Shown here: positions 1 to 12,102 of the stretch, piece by piece
Layout: every line of letters begins with the position of its first letter
Position numbering within the stretch: position 1 is the stretch's first letter
Assembly: GCA_026008535.1 (NCBI GenBank)
Contig: BRKX01000009.1
Span: forward strand, 62,965,720 to 63,029,719
DNA length: 64,000 nt
Direction of reading: 5' to 3'
Source of the DNA: Perilla frutescens
Lineage: Eukaryota > Streptophyta > Magnoliopsida > Lamiales > Lamiaceae
Notes under the pieces: generated by a model
Databases searched by the model: none
Seen by the model: only the letters and a program-made list of their open reading frames with translations
Told to the model about the DNA's origin: nothing
Program-made: the position numbers and the translations under genes

Positions 1-1
1 G

Positions 2-1473
2 CATACTACTGCGCTGGGAATTATTCTGGCCAGAATTGGGAAGCCAGTGATGATGGATACTCACACTCTGTACAAAAGGAAGGCTGATGTTGCTAGGGTG
101 CTTGTGGAAGTTGACCCGGCCATTCCTCCACCTGAAGAACTTCTTTTCTCTAAACCTAATGGTGATGTCTTCTCTGTTTTCTTTAACTATGATTTTATTC
201 CTAAATTATGTGTTAAATGCTACAGATTTGGACATTACAGAGATCAGTACCACGAAATTCCTGAGAATAAGAAAAAATATGGCCGAATGGAATACACTGA
301 AAGGAAGAGAGTTAGAGAAATAGATAATCAACTCAGGCATGCATGCAAGTCTGCCTTTAATAAATGTGTTGAGATGTCTTTCACTACAGAGGAGATTGAC
401 AACATGGCTCTTGCTAACAAAGAGAAGTGGCTGCTAGATGACTTTGTCCAAACAATGCTCAAGCTTGATGTTGATTCCCCTGATTTGCCGCTCAATCTGA
501 TTTACAAGGATGACTCTCAGCTGGATGAAGAACTAATTAAGAGGCTGCTATGCCAACTAATGCAGTCTGCTTTCAATAAGAGTCTAGGTTTTCAAATTTC
601 TGAATCTGATATTTATGCTGTAGATGAGGAGCAGTGCAGAACCTGGATCAAACATAAGGCGATGCAAGCTCTAATGAAGATTGATATCAATGCTGAAACA
701 GTCCCAACAGAGCTAAAAGGATCATTCAGAATGACCCCAAGTCATTGGAGTGCTTCTACAATCACCCAGCTTTGATATCTGAAAACAGAGTGCCCATCAC
801 CATTGAAGAAGAAGTGAATAATGATGCTATTTCTGATGATACAGAGGCAGTAATTGACAACAGTACTCTTGTTATTTTTGAAAAAGATAATGCGAGACAG
901 AATAAAGGTGAAGGTAAGATGCAGAACGAGGATCAACCTGAAGAAGATACTCTCCCTACAACAGCTGAAAAAGAATATGAAGCAGAGATTCCTGGTACTC
1001 CTATTCAGAATAAGACTGATGAAGCAGCACCTACCACAAGAAATGAAGATGATCACAACCTTGTCAACACTCCAAATTTGTCAAGAATGTGGTCCTTTAG
1101 TAAACTAGACACTGAATTCAACAACATTCCTATGGAAATTCTTTGCCCAAGGAAGATGTATGATGGACTGATAGCATTTTATGAAAAATCTAAAGATCTC
1201 CAGTGGGTGGCACCATCAGTTGTAATTGAGAGATATAACAGGAAAATCAAACCAAGCAAGATCTACATTGCAAGTGAAGTTCACAAAGAAATTGCCAAGA
1301 AGGAAGCATCGAAGATTCAAAATGCTCTATCACCAAACCAGATTAAGAAGCTCAGGAAGAAAAAATCTGAATTAGAAAAAGATGATCATCTGCATACATT
1401 CCACACAAAGAAAGCAAAGCAAGGAGCTGTCAAACCCCCACCTAAGCATGGGTTAGATTTTGGTTCCAAATGA
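2..1473 (+). pseudogene. LINE ORF1, zinc-knuckle nucleic-acid-binding protein, frameshifted
   Basis: The first frame runs from base 2 to a TGA at 773-775. It starts with the region typical of plant LINE ORF1 (LARIGKPVMMDTHTLYKR, then ARVLVEVD), followed by a zinc knuckle CVKCYRFGHYRDQY at about 213-254. The expected pattern is CX2CX4HX4C; here the last Cys is Tyr. Reading resumes in another frame just before the first stop (about 745-775) and continues to 1473 through an acidic, then lysine-rich tail. A frameshift of one or two bases therefore splits one ORF1. The stop at 1471-1473 overlaps the ORF2 start (ATGA), an arrangement compatible with termination-reinitiation. The start codon lies upstream of the window. 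Confidence 0.8.
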
Positions 1474-4400
1474 TTATTACAGCCTGGAATATAAAGGGCT
1501 TGCACAGGCCTGTAAGGCAAAAAGCCGTGCAACAGATGGTTAAGGATACTAAAATTGACATTTTCTGCTTTTTGGAGACTAAGTTCAAGCTTAGCACGCT
1601 GGCTGAGTTTATGAACAAGGCCTTTCCTGATTTCAGTTATGACTCAAACTTGAATCTTGCTAGAGGAGGCAGAATCGTTACTATGTGGAATCCAGCTACT
1701 GTGGATATTGTTAAATGTCATGCTACCAATCAGACCATCCATTACAAAGTCAGGTGTATCTCTTCCAATAATAACTTTCTTTTTACTGCTGTTTATGGCT
1801 GTAATTTTTTGCAACAAAGAAGGGAGTTGTGGGAATCCTTTTACCATAACTCCCTTAACTGGACTGATCCATGGATTATTGCAGGAGATTTCAATGCGGT
1901 CTTAAATCCTGAAGACAGACACAACAGACATGTTAGACCTCATGAGCTTGCCGAGTTCAATGATTTTGCTACTGATCTTGGTTTTTCAGACACAGCTGCT
2001 CATGGAGTTCACTTCACTTGGGCGAATAGACCTGGGATACTCAGAAGTAAGATCGATCGTGTGATGATAAATGAAGCTTGGAAAGACAAGGAATGGGAAT
2101 GTGTCACTGAGTTCTTGCCTAGATCAATACACTCTGATCACTCCCCCAGCATCACTAAATGCTTCAAACAAGAATTATCTAGGCCGAAGCCCTTCAAATT
2201 CCACAACATGTGGATCGAGCATCCAAAGTTCATCCAAATTGTAGAGGAAATCTGGAATGAAGATGAGCAGGGCACCAAGCAGTTTATTCTTGCAGCTAAG
2301 CTTAAAAATCTGAAGGTTGCTCTAAAAAATCTGAATAAAAAGGAATTCAGTGCTATCTCTGAAAGAGCTGAAGTTGCAAGAGTGGAGTTGGAGCAGGCCG
2401 AAAGAGAACTGGATAATAATCCTCACAATGAGAACACTCGAGCCAGTGTTGAAACCTTAAGAAGAGATGCTGAAAACCTTGCCAACGCTGATTTCCAATT
2501 CTGGAAGCAAAAAGCAAAGAGGGACAAGGTTCTGGAGGGTGACAGAAATACCAAATATTTCCACAGCTCGGTTAAGAGAAGAAGAATCAACAATAGCATC
2601 TCCATTCTTAAGCTCCAAGATGGGACCGTGACTGAAGACCAGAAAATCATCCAGGACGCCTTTGTTGATTTTTATTCTGAATTATTTGGTACTAATGAGA
2701 GCACTAACACCATAAACTTTTCTGTTATGCACTCAGGGCCCTGTTTCTCAGAAGAGGACTGTCAAGAGCTGCTGAAGGTTGTTTCCATTACTGAAATTAA
2801 AAAAGCTCTCCATGATATTGGGGATGATAAAGCACCAGGCCCCGATGGATTCTTATCTCTATTTTTCAAAGCTACTTGGGATATAACCGGACCGGACCTA
2901 TGTGCTGCGGTGCTTGAGTTCTTTGACAATAGGAGGCTCCTCAAACAGCTCAATCATACCATAATTGCTCTTATTCCAAAAACAAACTTTGAGCCGTTTG
3001 TTGGGGATTTCAGACCCATAGCATGCACCAACGTGGCCTATAAAATCATCACCAAGATAATATCCGATAGAATTTCTCCTCTCATGAATAAGATTATTGC
3101 TAACTCCCAATCTGCTTATGTAGGAGGAAGAAATATTACGGATAACATTTATCTTGCACAAGAGTTGGTTCGTGGCTACAAAGTCTATAAAGCTCAACCT
3201 AAGTGCTGCCTCAAGATTGATCTAAAAAAAGAATACGACACCATTTCTTGGAGCTTTCTTAGAGAAGTGTTGCAGGGGCTCGGTATGCCTTGGATCATGA
3301 CTGACTGGATCATGGAATGTGTTCAAACAGCCACGTTCTCCATCTCCATCAAAGGCAGCCTTCACGGTTTTATCAAGGGTCAAAGAGGCATAAGACAGGG
3401 CGATCCTATGTCTCCCTACTTGTTTTTAATGTGCATGGAATATTTTCATAGGCTCTTTGCTTTCTACTTTAATGACAGGAAATTTAGCTTCCATTGTAAA
3501 TGCAAGGATCTCAATATTACACATCTTGCATTCGCGGATGACTTAATGGTCTTTGCTAGAGCTGATAAGCCCTCCATATAGATCACCATGGATACTCTAA
3601 AAGAATTCTCAAGTGCTTCCGGACTCTAAATTAACAAAGAAAAATCTGCCATGTTCACTGCGGGGGTGTATGGTCCTGACCTTGACGGATTAAAGGCGAT
3701 GGTGGGGTTCTCAGATGGAATATGGCTTGTGAAGTATCTTGGTGTGCCTCTTGACACTAAGAATGTGCTCACCAATGAGTACCAAGTGCTTATCAACAAG
3801 ATCACCGAGCCCATCTCTGCTTGGAATGCTCGCAGCTTATCTTATGCCGGAAGGGTCACCCTTATCCAGTCTGTTCTTCAAGGAATGACTTGCTATTGGC
3901 TCCAGATTTTTCCCATCCCCAAAGTCATCATCAAAAAGATCACCACGCTCTGTAGAAAATTTCTTTGGGGCTCCGGATCATCTCCAGTAGCTTGGGCGGA
4001 CCTATGTATGCCCAAACAAGAATCTGGCCTTGGATTAAGGGATCTAATTGCTTGGAATAAAGCCCTGCTCACTAAGAATATTTACAACATCTGCAACAAT
4101 GATCAATCCCTTTGGAGCCAATGGATCAGAAATGAGATTCTCAACGGGCAAACTGTATGGGATTGGGAGCCTCATTATAAAAATTCCAAACTACTCAAAA
4201 CCATTAAAAGCATCGCCAACAAGCTGATTGAGGAGAAAGGATCCCATGTCGAGGCTGAAAATCAAGTTAAAAACTGGTTTTATAATAATATTGGCAATGG
4301 TACTGCTCACGCTTACAATTTTTTCAGGATGAAGAGGGAGCATAAACGCTAGAACAATGTGATTTGGAAACCCTGGATTGATCCTAGACACGCATTTATA

Positions 4401-4829
4401 TCCTGGCTCGCCTTCAAGGGCAAACTCCGCACAAGGGATCACACTCCCTACTATTCTAATGTTTTAATCTGTGTGGTTTGCTCAGTTGAAAATGAGTCCG
4501 CTAATCATTTGTATTTTAAATGCAGAGAATCTAAGAAAAATTAGGAACCTATTAGGGCATGGCTGGGGTGCACAAGAGATCATTCGACCCTCAGTAGTGC
4601 GGTGAAGTGGTGTGAAAATAGAAGAGGCGGCTCATCTATCAAAAGGAAGGCCATACAGATTGCCATTACCGCCACCATATATCAAATCTGGATGAATCGC
4701 AACAAGTTAATCCATGGAGACATCATTCCAAGGCCTGATTCTAGCATCCACTCGATCAAGACTCACACATACTACATGTTGTTCAGAATCTTTCCCGAGA
4801 AGAATGTGTTAGAGCACCTCCCGAGTTAA
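1470..4829 (+). pseudogene. LINE ORF2: endonuclease, reverse transcriptase and zinc-binding region, four in-frame stops
   Basis: A single reading frame of 1120 codons from ATG 1470 to TAA 4827-4829, interrupted only by nonsense codons at 3579 (TAG), 3627 (TAA), 4350 (TAG) and 4542 (TAG); there is no frameshift. The N-terminal endonuclease shows WNIKGLHRP, LETK, AGDFNAVL and SDHSP. The reverse transcriptase shows DDKAPGPDGF, FRPIACTNVAYKIITKI, SQSAYVGGR, KIDLKKEYDTISW, RGIRQGDPMSPYLF and the catalytic AFADDLMVFA. After the third stop comes WKPWIDPRHAFISWLAFKGK and a Cys/His cluster (CVVC, then HLYFKC), as in the zf-RVT region of plant LINEs. The enzyme would nick target DNA and copy its own RNA there (target-primed reverse transcription). 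The stops make this copy inactive. Confidence 0.9.
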
Positions 4830-5200
4830 TCATGTGCGGTTGTTATGATGCTCCAGTCATGTTATGATGGAGGTCGTCCGAGACTAAGATGTACTCTTTT
4901 TCCCTACCGGGGTTTGTACCCATCGGGTTTTACCCGGGAGGTTTTAATGAGGCATCATACGGTGGAGGATCTTCATAACATCCCGATGTCACCCTTTGAA
5001 GCATCGCTGCTCTCCATTAAACCTCATTTGGGCTCCTGAATCGTCTATGAATTTTGCACTTTTTTCGCTTTAATTTAGGCCCTTAAGGCATTTGCTGTTG
5101 CTTCATTTATGCAAGCCTTTTTGGCCTTGCCTCGTTCTTGTACATAGACCTTGTAATGTTTTTCGTTTGTTATAATGCATTTATTTACCCACCAAAAAAA
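4830..5200 (+). other. LINE 3' untranslated tail
   Basis: No reading frame of note. It contains the CCCTACCGGGGTTTG and TTTACCCGGGAGGTTT segments and a TTAATGAGGCA box around 4910-4952, which resemble plant LINE 3' tails, and it ends with seven A at 5194-5200. This is the likely template end for target-primed reverse transcription. Confidence 0.65.
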
Positions 5201-5943
5201 TGAGTGAGAGTCCGTTACACTCCTGAATATTAAGAGTTACATCACGTGTACACCAATGGATCTGACACCGAAGTGTTGCCGAATCTGTCCCGGACAGATG
5301 ACCCAACACTTGATCTGAATCAACTAGAATGGACTTTGGACGAGATCTAAATCCAATCAAGTTCAAATCACAGTTTACTTCATAGCCAAGATACGAGACA
5401 ACATCACTGTCACTCTAATTGTTCCAGACCTAAGAACGAGAACGAACACTGGCACGGGCGTGCTCACATAATTGTGTACATTAGATGTTACGCTCAAGTG
5501 ATTACGTACTTAAGTACAAGCTTAATCAGCTTCGGCTTTGATTGCATATACTCCATTTTACGTGACCAACTTATTGATTAATTTCTCACTCACCGAAAGT
5601 CGGGTTTAAGAAAATAAAACACTATGCATATCTATTTTAACATAGTTCAATCATACACTATTTAATTCCTCCAAAATTAAATATTCTGATCATTGAAAAT
5701 CAGATAAAATGAAATCGCACTCTCACTTTATTAAACCCAATTTTCCAACCGTTAGTATCACATATATTTAATTGCTTTTGCTTCGTTAGAAGAAGTCTTA
5801 TTTTACGGTTTGTGGATCATTCTTTACATAATGGGACAAATAGTTCCTATCACTTATTTTGATTTCACAACATAGAAATTAAAGACGACAGAATGTGAAG
5901 TAACAAGTCAAGAGCTAGGCAAGTTGGTATGGTTTTATTTTGT
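5201..5943. other. Intergenic, no gene seen
   Basis: AT-rich sequence after the LINE tail. The only longer frame is a short antisense one (5181-5366) with no recognisable domain. No RNA gene or clear repeat structure seen. Confidence 0.5.
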
Positions 5944-6250
5944 CCCGAAATCGTCTATTGCATATTTAGTGTTGTATTCTTTATCACACGCTTAATTTTT
6001 CTTTTAATTTTTTCTTCAATTTTAATTTACCATGATTTAATTAATTTTATATTTATTATTGGGGGTTAATCCTATCTAATTAAATAGAATTTATTATAAT
6101 TTTTTAGTATTTAAATTTTTAAATAATCAATTAATAACTAAAAAAATATAATACACATTACCGGGTAGGATGAACACTAAATAACAAGTGTAAAATTAAA
6201 CTAAAGTACAATAAATTGAAATTGGAGAAAAAATACGACAAATCTCAAGA
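5944..6250. repeat. MITE-like element, family 2, copy 1 (right end degraded)
   Basis: The left end CCCGAAATCGTCTATTGC is the reverse complement of the right end of a related copy at 19782-20140 (GCAATAGACGATTTCGGG). The AT-rich core with GGGTAGGATGA (about 6164) and AAGTGTAAAATTAAACTAAAG (about 6187) is shared with the copies at 19782-20140 and 41475-41859. It has no coding capacity. The right end does not match well. Confidence 0.5.
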
Positions 6251-6797
6251 GTGAATAAAAACTGAAAGAGGCACACTCCTGTAGGACGGTCTAACGGGTC
6301 ATTTTCGTTAGACGGATCTTGACCCGCATCCAATTTAAATAGTAATATAAAATAATTAGGAAAAGAAGGAAGAAGCCGATCTCTCACTCTGTAGTCTGTA
6401 CAATCAATTCTAATTCTCTTTCTCTCTCATGCGATTCTTTCGTCTTCCTCCATAGCCAACCTTCCACGCTTTGGTCATCATTATCATAACCTTCTGCAAT
6501 GCCGCCGCCAACCTGTTGCAACGTAATCATCTCGTTTCCTCTGTCGCCCAACATGGTTCCACATACATCGCCCAATCAAAATCGGCGTTTCTCTGTTCAT
6601 GTTGGTTGCATCGTCGTTGTCAATTTTTGAGATTGTCAAGTCACAACAACCTCTTGCACACCAATTTTTCCTAAATTTTCATTTTTAGTTATTTGAATCA
6701 AAATTCCCCAAAATATGTGCCCTAAGTCTGCTTCTAAATATTGTTGTCATTCCCCAATTTGAGGCCTTCCCATTCAACCCTAGGATTTACTTGGTAC
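6251..6797. other. Intergenic; pyrimidine-rich stretch, no gene seen
   Basis: 6370-6480 is rich in CT and looks like an untranslated leader, followed by a 67-codon frame (6471-6674) with no recognisable domain. I cannot support a gene here. Confidence 0.4.
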
Positions 6798-6941
6798 ATT
6801 TTTTATGTACCAAAATTATTGAAATATAAACTGTGGGACCAAAATTGTCGAAAAAATTAACTTAGAATCAAAATTATACATTTTGGAACTAAAAGTGTTT
6901 GAACCATGTTCTTACGGCCGGAAGAAAAATGTAATTTACTC
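6798..6941. repeat. Half of a Mutator-type MITE (family 1)
   Basis: The sequence from TTTTTTATGTACCAAAAT to TGTAATTTACTC matches the right half of the complete family-1 MITE at 12232-12693: GAAATATAAACTGTGGGACC, a long TTAACTTAGAATCAAAATT block, then the terminal inverted-repeat end. The left half is missing. It lies just downstream of the donor site of the WAK A fragment. Confidence 0.55.
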
Positions 6942-6955
6942 TAATTAATACGTAC

Positions 6956-7421
6956 CTTTACAGCCATGTTCGAGATAAGGATTTCCTTGATAACCATCCT
7001 GGCAACGACACCGATGGCCGTCGCCATTGTCGGGTTCGTAGCAGACTGAGTTCACGCTTTTGCAAGCATACACGGAAGCGTTCTTCCTCATCTCCTCGCA
7101 TGTGCCATACCGAATAACCTAATCAACCACCATCGGAAGCTGTCAAACACCGTCTAAGTTGGTCAGGTTCTGATCCGACAAGAATCAGAACGCAGTCTCC
7201 TCAACAACGAAAGCGTAGCTGCAATTACTGAAGTTGCTCCGACCGCTCGTCTCCAGTTTAACATAAATCCTGAAAATGTTTCTGGGAATGAAAGTTTGGC
7301 AGCAGCCTAATCCCATGCATGAATCTTCCATCACATCATGCTTGTCGCTACACATGGCCGAAATTGGAATTATTATTCTGTAATGATGAAACTAGTACTG
7401 ATGATCTTAGGATGAATGTGA
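6956..7421 (-). pseudogene. WAK A: wall-associated kinase ectodomain fragment with three stops
   Basis: On the minus strand this reads as a WAK ectodomain: MEDSCMGLGCCQT, SNFSNCSYAFVVEETAF, KNASVYACKSVNSVCYEPDN, then the EGF-like GHRCRCQDGYQGNPYLEHGC. It ends at a GT donor (6955-6954) after a phase-1 codon, exactly as in WAK C. Three in-frame stops lie at 7185-7187, 7143-7145 and 7119-7121. Its closest relative here is the WAK C ectodomain (SNCSYAFIVEDTAF, VCYEPENGQGHRCRCEDGY). No EGF or kinase exon follows at lower coordinates, and Copia-1 abuts the upstream side. It is a truncated relic with no expected product. Confidence 0.8.
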
Positions 7422-7426
7422 TGATC

Positions 7427-7672
7427 TTTTGGGTATTAGTTTAGTTTAATTTCGTTCAATAAAAAAAATGATGTCGTTTGTGCTCGTTCACTCAGATTAG
7501 TTTTAGATTAATCTGTTAGGATTTCCCTATTTCTTCATTTATGCACGAGTTTAAGTTGCGCCCACGATGTGTGTAGTGCCGTTGTGGTAATTAGGATTTC
7601 CTCCGCTTATTTGTAGTTGCATCCAGTTAATGAAAGATACAGTTTTTGGAATTAAAGTGTTCCATTCTGTCA
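7427..7672 (+). repeat. Copia-1 5' LTR
   Basis: 246 bp, ending in TCTGTCA. Its first two bases are TT where the 3' LTR has TG, so the terminal G has mutated. It is followed by the primer binding site. Confidence 0.9.
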
Positions 7673-7674
7673 TG

Positions 7675-7686
7675 TGGTACCAGAGC
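7675..7686 (+). other. Copia-1 primer binding site
   Basis: TGGTACCAGAGC, two bases after the LTR, is complementary to the 3' end of initiator methionine tRNA except for one change from TGGTATCAGAGC. Confidence 0.85.
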
Positions 7687-7847
7687 AAAACTTGATAAAA
7701 GTAAGGTGTTGTTGCGAGATACACGAGAGTTTTTGAGAGAAAAACAAACAAAGGAGAGTGATACACGAGAGTTTTTGAGAGATAAAGAAATAAGGGAGAG
7801 TGATACACGAGAGTCTAGAGTGAGGAAACTATAAAGGGGTAGGAAGA

Positions 7848-8640
7848 ATGAGTGATTCAAACAGTTTCGCTCAAGTGTGTATACCGAAATTCGACGAGGA
7901 CTTTGATCATTGGAGTCTCCTTATGGAGAATTTGCTCAGATCCAAAGAATATTGGGGAGTGGTTCAATCTGGTATAGATGAACCGAAGCAAGGTATTGAG
8001 TTGAATACAACACAACAGAAATCTTTCGATGATGCACGACTCAAGGATCTTAAAGCGAAGAACTATCTTTTTTCTTCGATTGAAAAAAACCATCTTGAAA
8101 ACCATCACATAGAAAGAAACTTCAAAGCAGTTGTGGGATTCAATGAAGACAAAATACCATGGAAATGCTCGAGTGCAAAGAGCATGCCTTCAAGTTCTAC
8201 GAAGGACGTTTGAAACTCTTGAGATGAAGACAGGAGAAACAGTGACAGATTACTTTGGGAAGGTGATGGTGGTGGCTAATGATATGAAAAATTGTGGAGA
8301 AGATATGCCCGATGTCAAGATCATTGAGAAGATTTTAAAAACACTGACGGACAAGTTCAACTATATCGTTTGCTCAATAGAAGAGTTGAAAGATATTGAG
8401 GAGCTCACAGTGGATAAACTACAAAGCTCTCTACTAGTTCATGAGCAAAAATTCAAGAAAGGAGAAAATGAAGAGCAAGCTTCAAAGGTGACATCAACAC
8501 CATCACTAGGATCTAGAGGGAGAGGTCAATCTCTCAGAGGAAGAGGTAAAGGAAGAGGTCGTGGGTTCAATAGAGCGGAGATACAATTAATGCTACAAGT
8601 GTCATAAATATGGACATTTTTAGTACGAATGTCCTACTTG
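7848..8640 (+). pseudogene. Copia-1 gag (nucleocapsid), frameshifted
   Basis: Starts MSDSNSFAQVCIPKFDEDFD, a typical Copia gag opening (retrotran_gag/UBN2 type). The frame shifts at about 8125-8131 (LWDS-type segment WDSMKTKYHGNARVQRA) and again at about 8588, where the zinc knuckle CYKCHKYGHF-stop-YEC appears in a third frame. The knuckle itself contains a TAG at 8621-8623. An RGRG-rich basic stretch precedes it. The product would package the element RNA, but no intact protein is possible here. Confidence 0.8.
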
Positions 8641-11600
8641 GGAGAAAAGGGTCAACTATGTGGAGCAAGAAGAGAATGAAGAAATGTTATTGATGGCTTT
8701 CGTTGAAGATGAACCAAAACAAAAGGAAGAGGTGTGGTTCATTGACTCTGGTTGCAGCAACCATATGACAGGAAATAGAGATGAGATCTCTTCTCTACCA
8801 TGAATGAGCAATATAAACACTCTGTCAAGTTGGGAAATGGATCGAGATTGGAAGTTCTGGGAAAAGGAAATATATGCATGAACATTTGTGGAACATCACT
8901 GACCTTGCAGAATGTTTTTTATGTTCCTGAATTGAGCAACAACCTCTTAAGTATGGGATAGTTGCAAGAAAAAGGTTTGACTATGGTGATACATAAAAAC
9001 ATATGTGAAGTCTTTCATGAGGAAAGAGGTCTGATTTTCCAGACAAAGATGTCATCGAATCGCATGTTCTTACTGATGGCCAAAACATGCAATGTACCTG
9101 CTCAAAGTCTAAAGTGCTTGCAGATTAATGATGAAGAAGATACGGCTAGCCTCTGGCATATGAGATTTGCGCATCTAAGCTACAAGAGCTTACATCTAAT
9201 GCAGCAGAAAAACATAGTAGAAAATCTACCTTGATTCAAGACACCAACTAAGATCTGTGATAATTGTCTTGTGGGAAAACAACACAGAGCTAGTTTTCAA
9301 AGAAAGAGCCAATTGAGAGCATCTGAAGTCTTGCAGCTGATACATGCTGACTTGTGTGGGCCAATCACTTCAGCCTCCAATAGTGGAAGAAGGTACATAC
9401 TCACATTCATAGATGACTTCAGTAGAAAACTATGGGTTTATTTTCTAGTTGAAAAGTGAGAAGCATTCACCTATTTCCAAGTTTATAAGTGTAAAGTGGA
9501 GAAAGAAACTGGAATGTCAATCTGTTGTCTGAGAACAGATAGAGGTGGAGAATTCACTTCCACTATGTTTCAAGATTACTGCCAAGAACATGGCATAAAG
9601 AGACAACTCACGGCTGCACTCACTCCACAACAGAATGGTGTAACAGAGAGGAAGAATAGAAGCATCATGAACTTGGTAAGATGCATGTTGAATGAGAAGA
9701 AGGTTCCTAAATATTTCTGGCCCGAAGCAGTGCAGTGGGCAGCACACATTCTAAATAAGAGTCCAACGTCGATACTGAAGAATACAAGTCCTAGTGAAAT
9801 GTGGAGTGGAGAGAAACCATCTGTCAAACATTTAAGAGTCTTTGGATGCTTAGCATATGTGCATGTACCTGATCAGAAAAGAAAGAAGTTGGATGATAAG
9901 AGTGTAAAGTGCATCATGATTGGAGTTAGTTCAGAAAGCAAAGCATACAAGCTATTCAACCCAATCACAAAAAAGGTGGTAATCAGCAGAGATGTTATTT
10001 TTGAAGAAAATAGCTGCTAGGATTGGACAACAACTAAGCCTGAACTTGATGTTCTGATATGGGAAGGGTGCGAAGATTATCTAGAAAGTGATTCAGGAAG
10101 ATTCTGGAGATGCTTATGAAGAAGGAGCATATGAAGAAGCAAATGATGAAAATCCCGACGAAGATCAGTCATAACAAAGAGTGAGAAAACCTCCAAGCTA
10201 TCTCAAAGAATAAGTAACTAATTCATTCTTAATGACTGAAGAAGAAACTGACTGGCTTATACTTGTGGACAAAATGGATCCAGTTACGTATGAAGAGGCA
10301 GTCGTGGAAGAGAAGTGGAGGATGGCCATGGATGAAGAGATGAAATCTATAGAGAAAAATAATACATGAGAACTCACAGACTTGCCACCAGGAGCCAAGA
10401 AGATTGGAGTTAAATGGGTCTTCAAGACGAAATTGAATCAGAATGGAGAGCTAGATAAGTATAAAGCCAGGCTAGTTGTGAAGGGATACACACAAGAGTA
10501 TGGTCTGGACTATGGTGAAGTTTTTACACCAGTTGCAAGATGGGATACCATAAGAACAATCTTGGCAGTAGCAGCACATAGACGGTGGAAAGTTCTTCAA
10601 CTAGATGTAAAGTCGGCCTTCTTGTATGGTGATCTAACTGACGATGTTTACATTGAACAACCCCTCGAGTACACACATGAAGCAACAAAAGAAAAGGTAT
10701 ATAAGCTTAAGAAGGCATTATATGGGCTCAAGCAAGCGTCGAGAGCATTGTATGTTCGAATTGAGGAGCAATTTACTAACATTGGTTTCCAGAAATGCTC
10801 TCATGAACACTCTCTATTCACCAAGACTTCTGCAGATGGAGGAGATTTATTGATAGTGGGCATTTATGTAGATGATTTAATCATTACAGGAAATGATTCA
10901 TCTATGTTAAGAGATTTTAAAGAGTTAATGCATAAGGAGTTTGAAATGATAGATTTAGGGGAGATGAAATACTTCCTTGGAGTTGAAATTTTGCAAACTC
11001 AAGATGGAATATATCTGAATCAAAAGAAATATGCCTCGAAGATACTTGAAAAGTTTCAGCTAGCTGACTGCAAATCAGTTAGAAATCCCATTGTATGAGG
11101 AGAAAGGCTTTCAGTTGATAAAGAAGGAGAAAATGTGGATTCTACAAAATACAAGCAGCTCAGTGATAGCCTGTTGTATATCACTGCCACAAGACCAGAT
11201 TTAATGTATGTGGTATGTTTACTAAGCCGTTATATGGCAGCTCCTACAGAGATGCATATGCAAGCAACAAAGAAAGTTTTGAGATATTTGAAAGGAACTT
11301 TGACTATGGGATTATGCTACAAAAGAGGAAATGGCATGTTGATGGGGTACACTGACAGTGATTATGCAGGAGATATGGATGATAGAAAGAGCACCAGTGG
11401 CTATGTGTTCTTTCTAGGAGAAGCTGCTATATCATGGGCGTCAAAGAAGCAACCTGTGGTTACACTTTCCACCACAGAAGCAGAATACGTTGCAGCGAGC
11501 CATAGTGCAACTCAATGTGTGTGGTTAAGAACAATATTGGAGCAGATGGGATTCGAACAGGGTGATGGAACAATTATTTGGTGTGACAACAACTCAACCA

Positions 11601-11767
11601 TAAAACTTTCCCATAACCCTGTGATGCATAGGAGAAGCAAGTACATTGATGTGCATTTTCATTTCTTGAGAAATTTTGTTAAAGAGAAGACAATGGAGCT
11701 GCTGTACTGCAACAGTGAAGGACAAATTTCAGACATCATGACAAAGCCGCTGCAGCGAGAAATGTAG
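8641..11767 (+). pseudogene. Copia-1 pol: protease, integrase, reverse transcriptase, RNase H
   Basis: Protease motif VWFIDSGCSNHMTG near 8735. The integrase runs in one frame at 8962-10020 with stops at 9232 and 9457; it shows LWHMRFAHLS, a Cys pair (CDNCLVGKQH), HADLCGP, LRTDRGGEF and PQQNGVTERKNR, which supply the D-D-E residues. The reverse transcriptase and RNase H share a frame at 10382-11767 with a TGA at 11096; motifs are KARLVVKGYTQ, QLDVKSAFLYG, GIYVDDLIITG, then TDSDYAGD and TTEAEYVAAS. Further stops lie at 8959, 10018 and 10367. The order integrase before reverse transcriptase defines Copia. No functional product is expected. Confidence 0.88.
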
Positions 11768-11839
11768 GAGAATTTACGTGGAAAACTTGGAATGTGTGAG
11801 ATGCCACTCATGTAAACTGATTCCTACCAGAGTTCAGTT

Positions 11840-11851
11840 TAGGGGAGGCTT
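11840..11851 (+). other. Copia-1 polypurine tract
   Basis: The purine-rich stretch TAGGGGAGGCTT directly precedes the 3' LTR and is the expected plus-strand priming site. Confidence 0.75.
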
Positions 11852-12097
11852 TGTTGGGTATTAGTTTAGTTTAGTTTCGTTTAATAAAAAAAACGATGTC
11901 GTTTGTGCTCGTTCACTCATATTAGTTTTAGATTAATCTGTTAGGATTTCCCTATTTCTTCGTTTATGCACGAGTTTAAGTTGTGCCCACGATGTGCGTA
12001 GTGCCGTTGTGGTAATTAGGATTTTCTCCACTTATTTGTAGTTGCATTCAATTAATGAAAGATACAGTTTTCAGAATTAAAGTGTTCCATTCTGTCA
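11852..12097 (+). repeat. Copia-1 3' LTR
   Basis: 246 bp, TGTTGGGTATTAG to TCTGTCA, with standard TG/CA ends. It is followed by the second TGATC. Confidence 0.93.
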
Positions 12098-12102
12098 TGA
12101 TC

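Larger units (their letters stand above)
1..5200 (+). mobile_element. LINE retrotransposon (plant L1 type), 5' end outside window
   Basis: Non-LTR retrotransposon with an ORF1 encoding a nucleic-acid-binding protein, then an ORF2 carrying endonuclease, reverse transcriptase and a C-terminal zinc-binding region, then an untranslated 3' tail ending in a short A run at 5194-5200. No LTRs are present. The coding frame is already open at base 2, so the element begins upstream of the window and its target-site duplication cannot be checked. Both ORFs are broken (frameshift in ORF1, four stops in ORF2), so this copy is dead. The order of domains is that of plant L1-like LINEs. Confidence 0.9.
7427..12097 (+). 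mobile_element. Copia-1: degenerate Ty1/Copia retrotransposon
   Basis: LTRs of 246 bp each (7427-7672 and 11852-12097) flank an internal region with gag, protease, integrase, reverse transcriptase and RNase H in Copia order. The 5-bp target duplication TGATC is perfect (7422-7426 and 12098-12102). The two LTRs differ at 14 of 246 positions by eye, 12 of them transitions, which makes this the oldest LTR element in the window. The coding region has at least four frame changes and seven in-frame stops. It inserted next to or inside the WAK A fragment. Confidence 0.93.

Noticed and set aside
6471..6674. 67-codon frame
   Set aside because: No recognisable domain, no conserved copy and no splice or promoter support.
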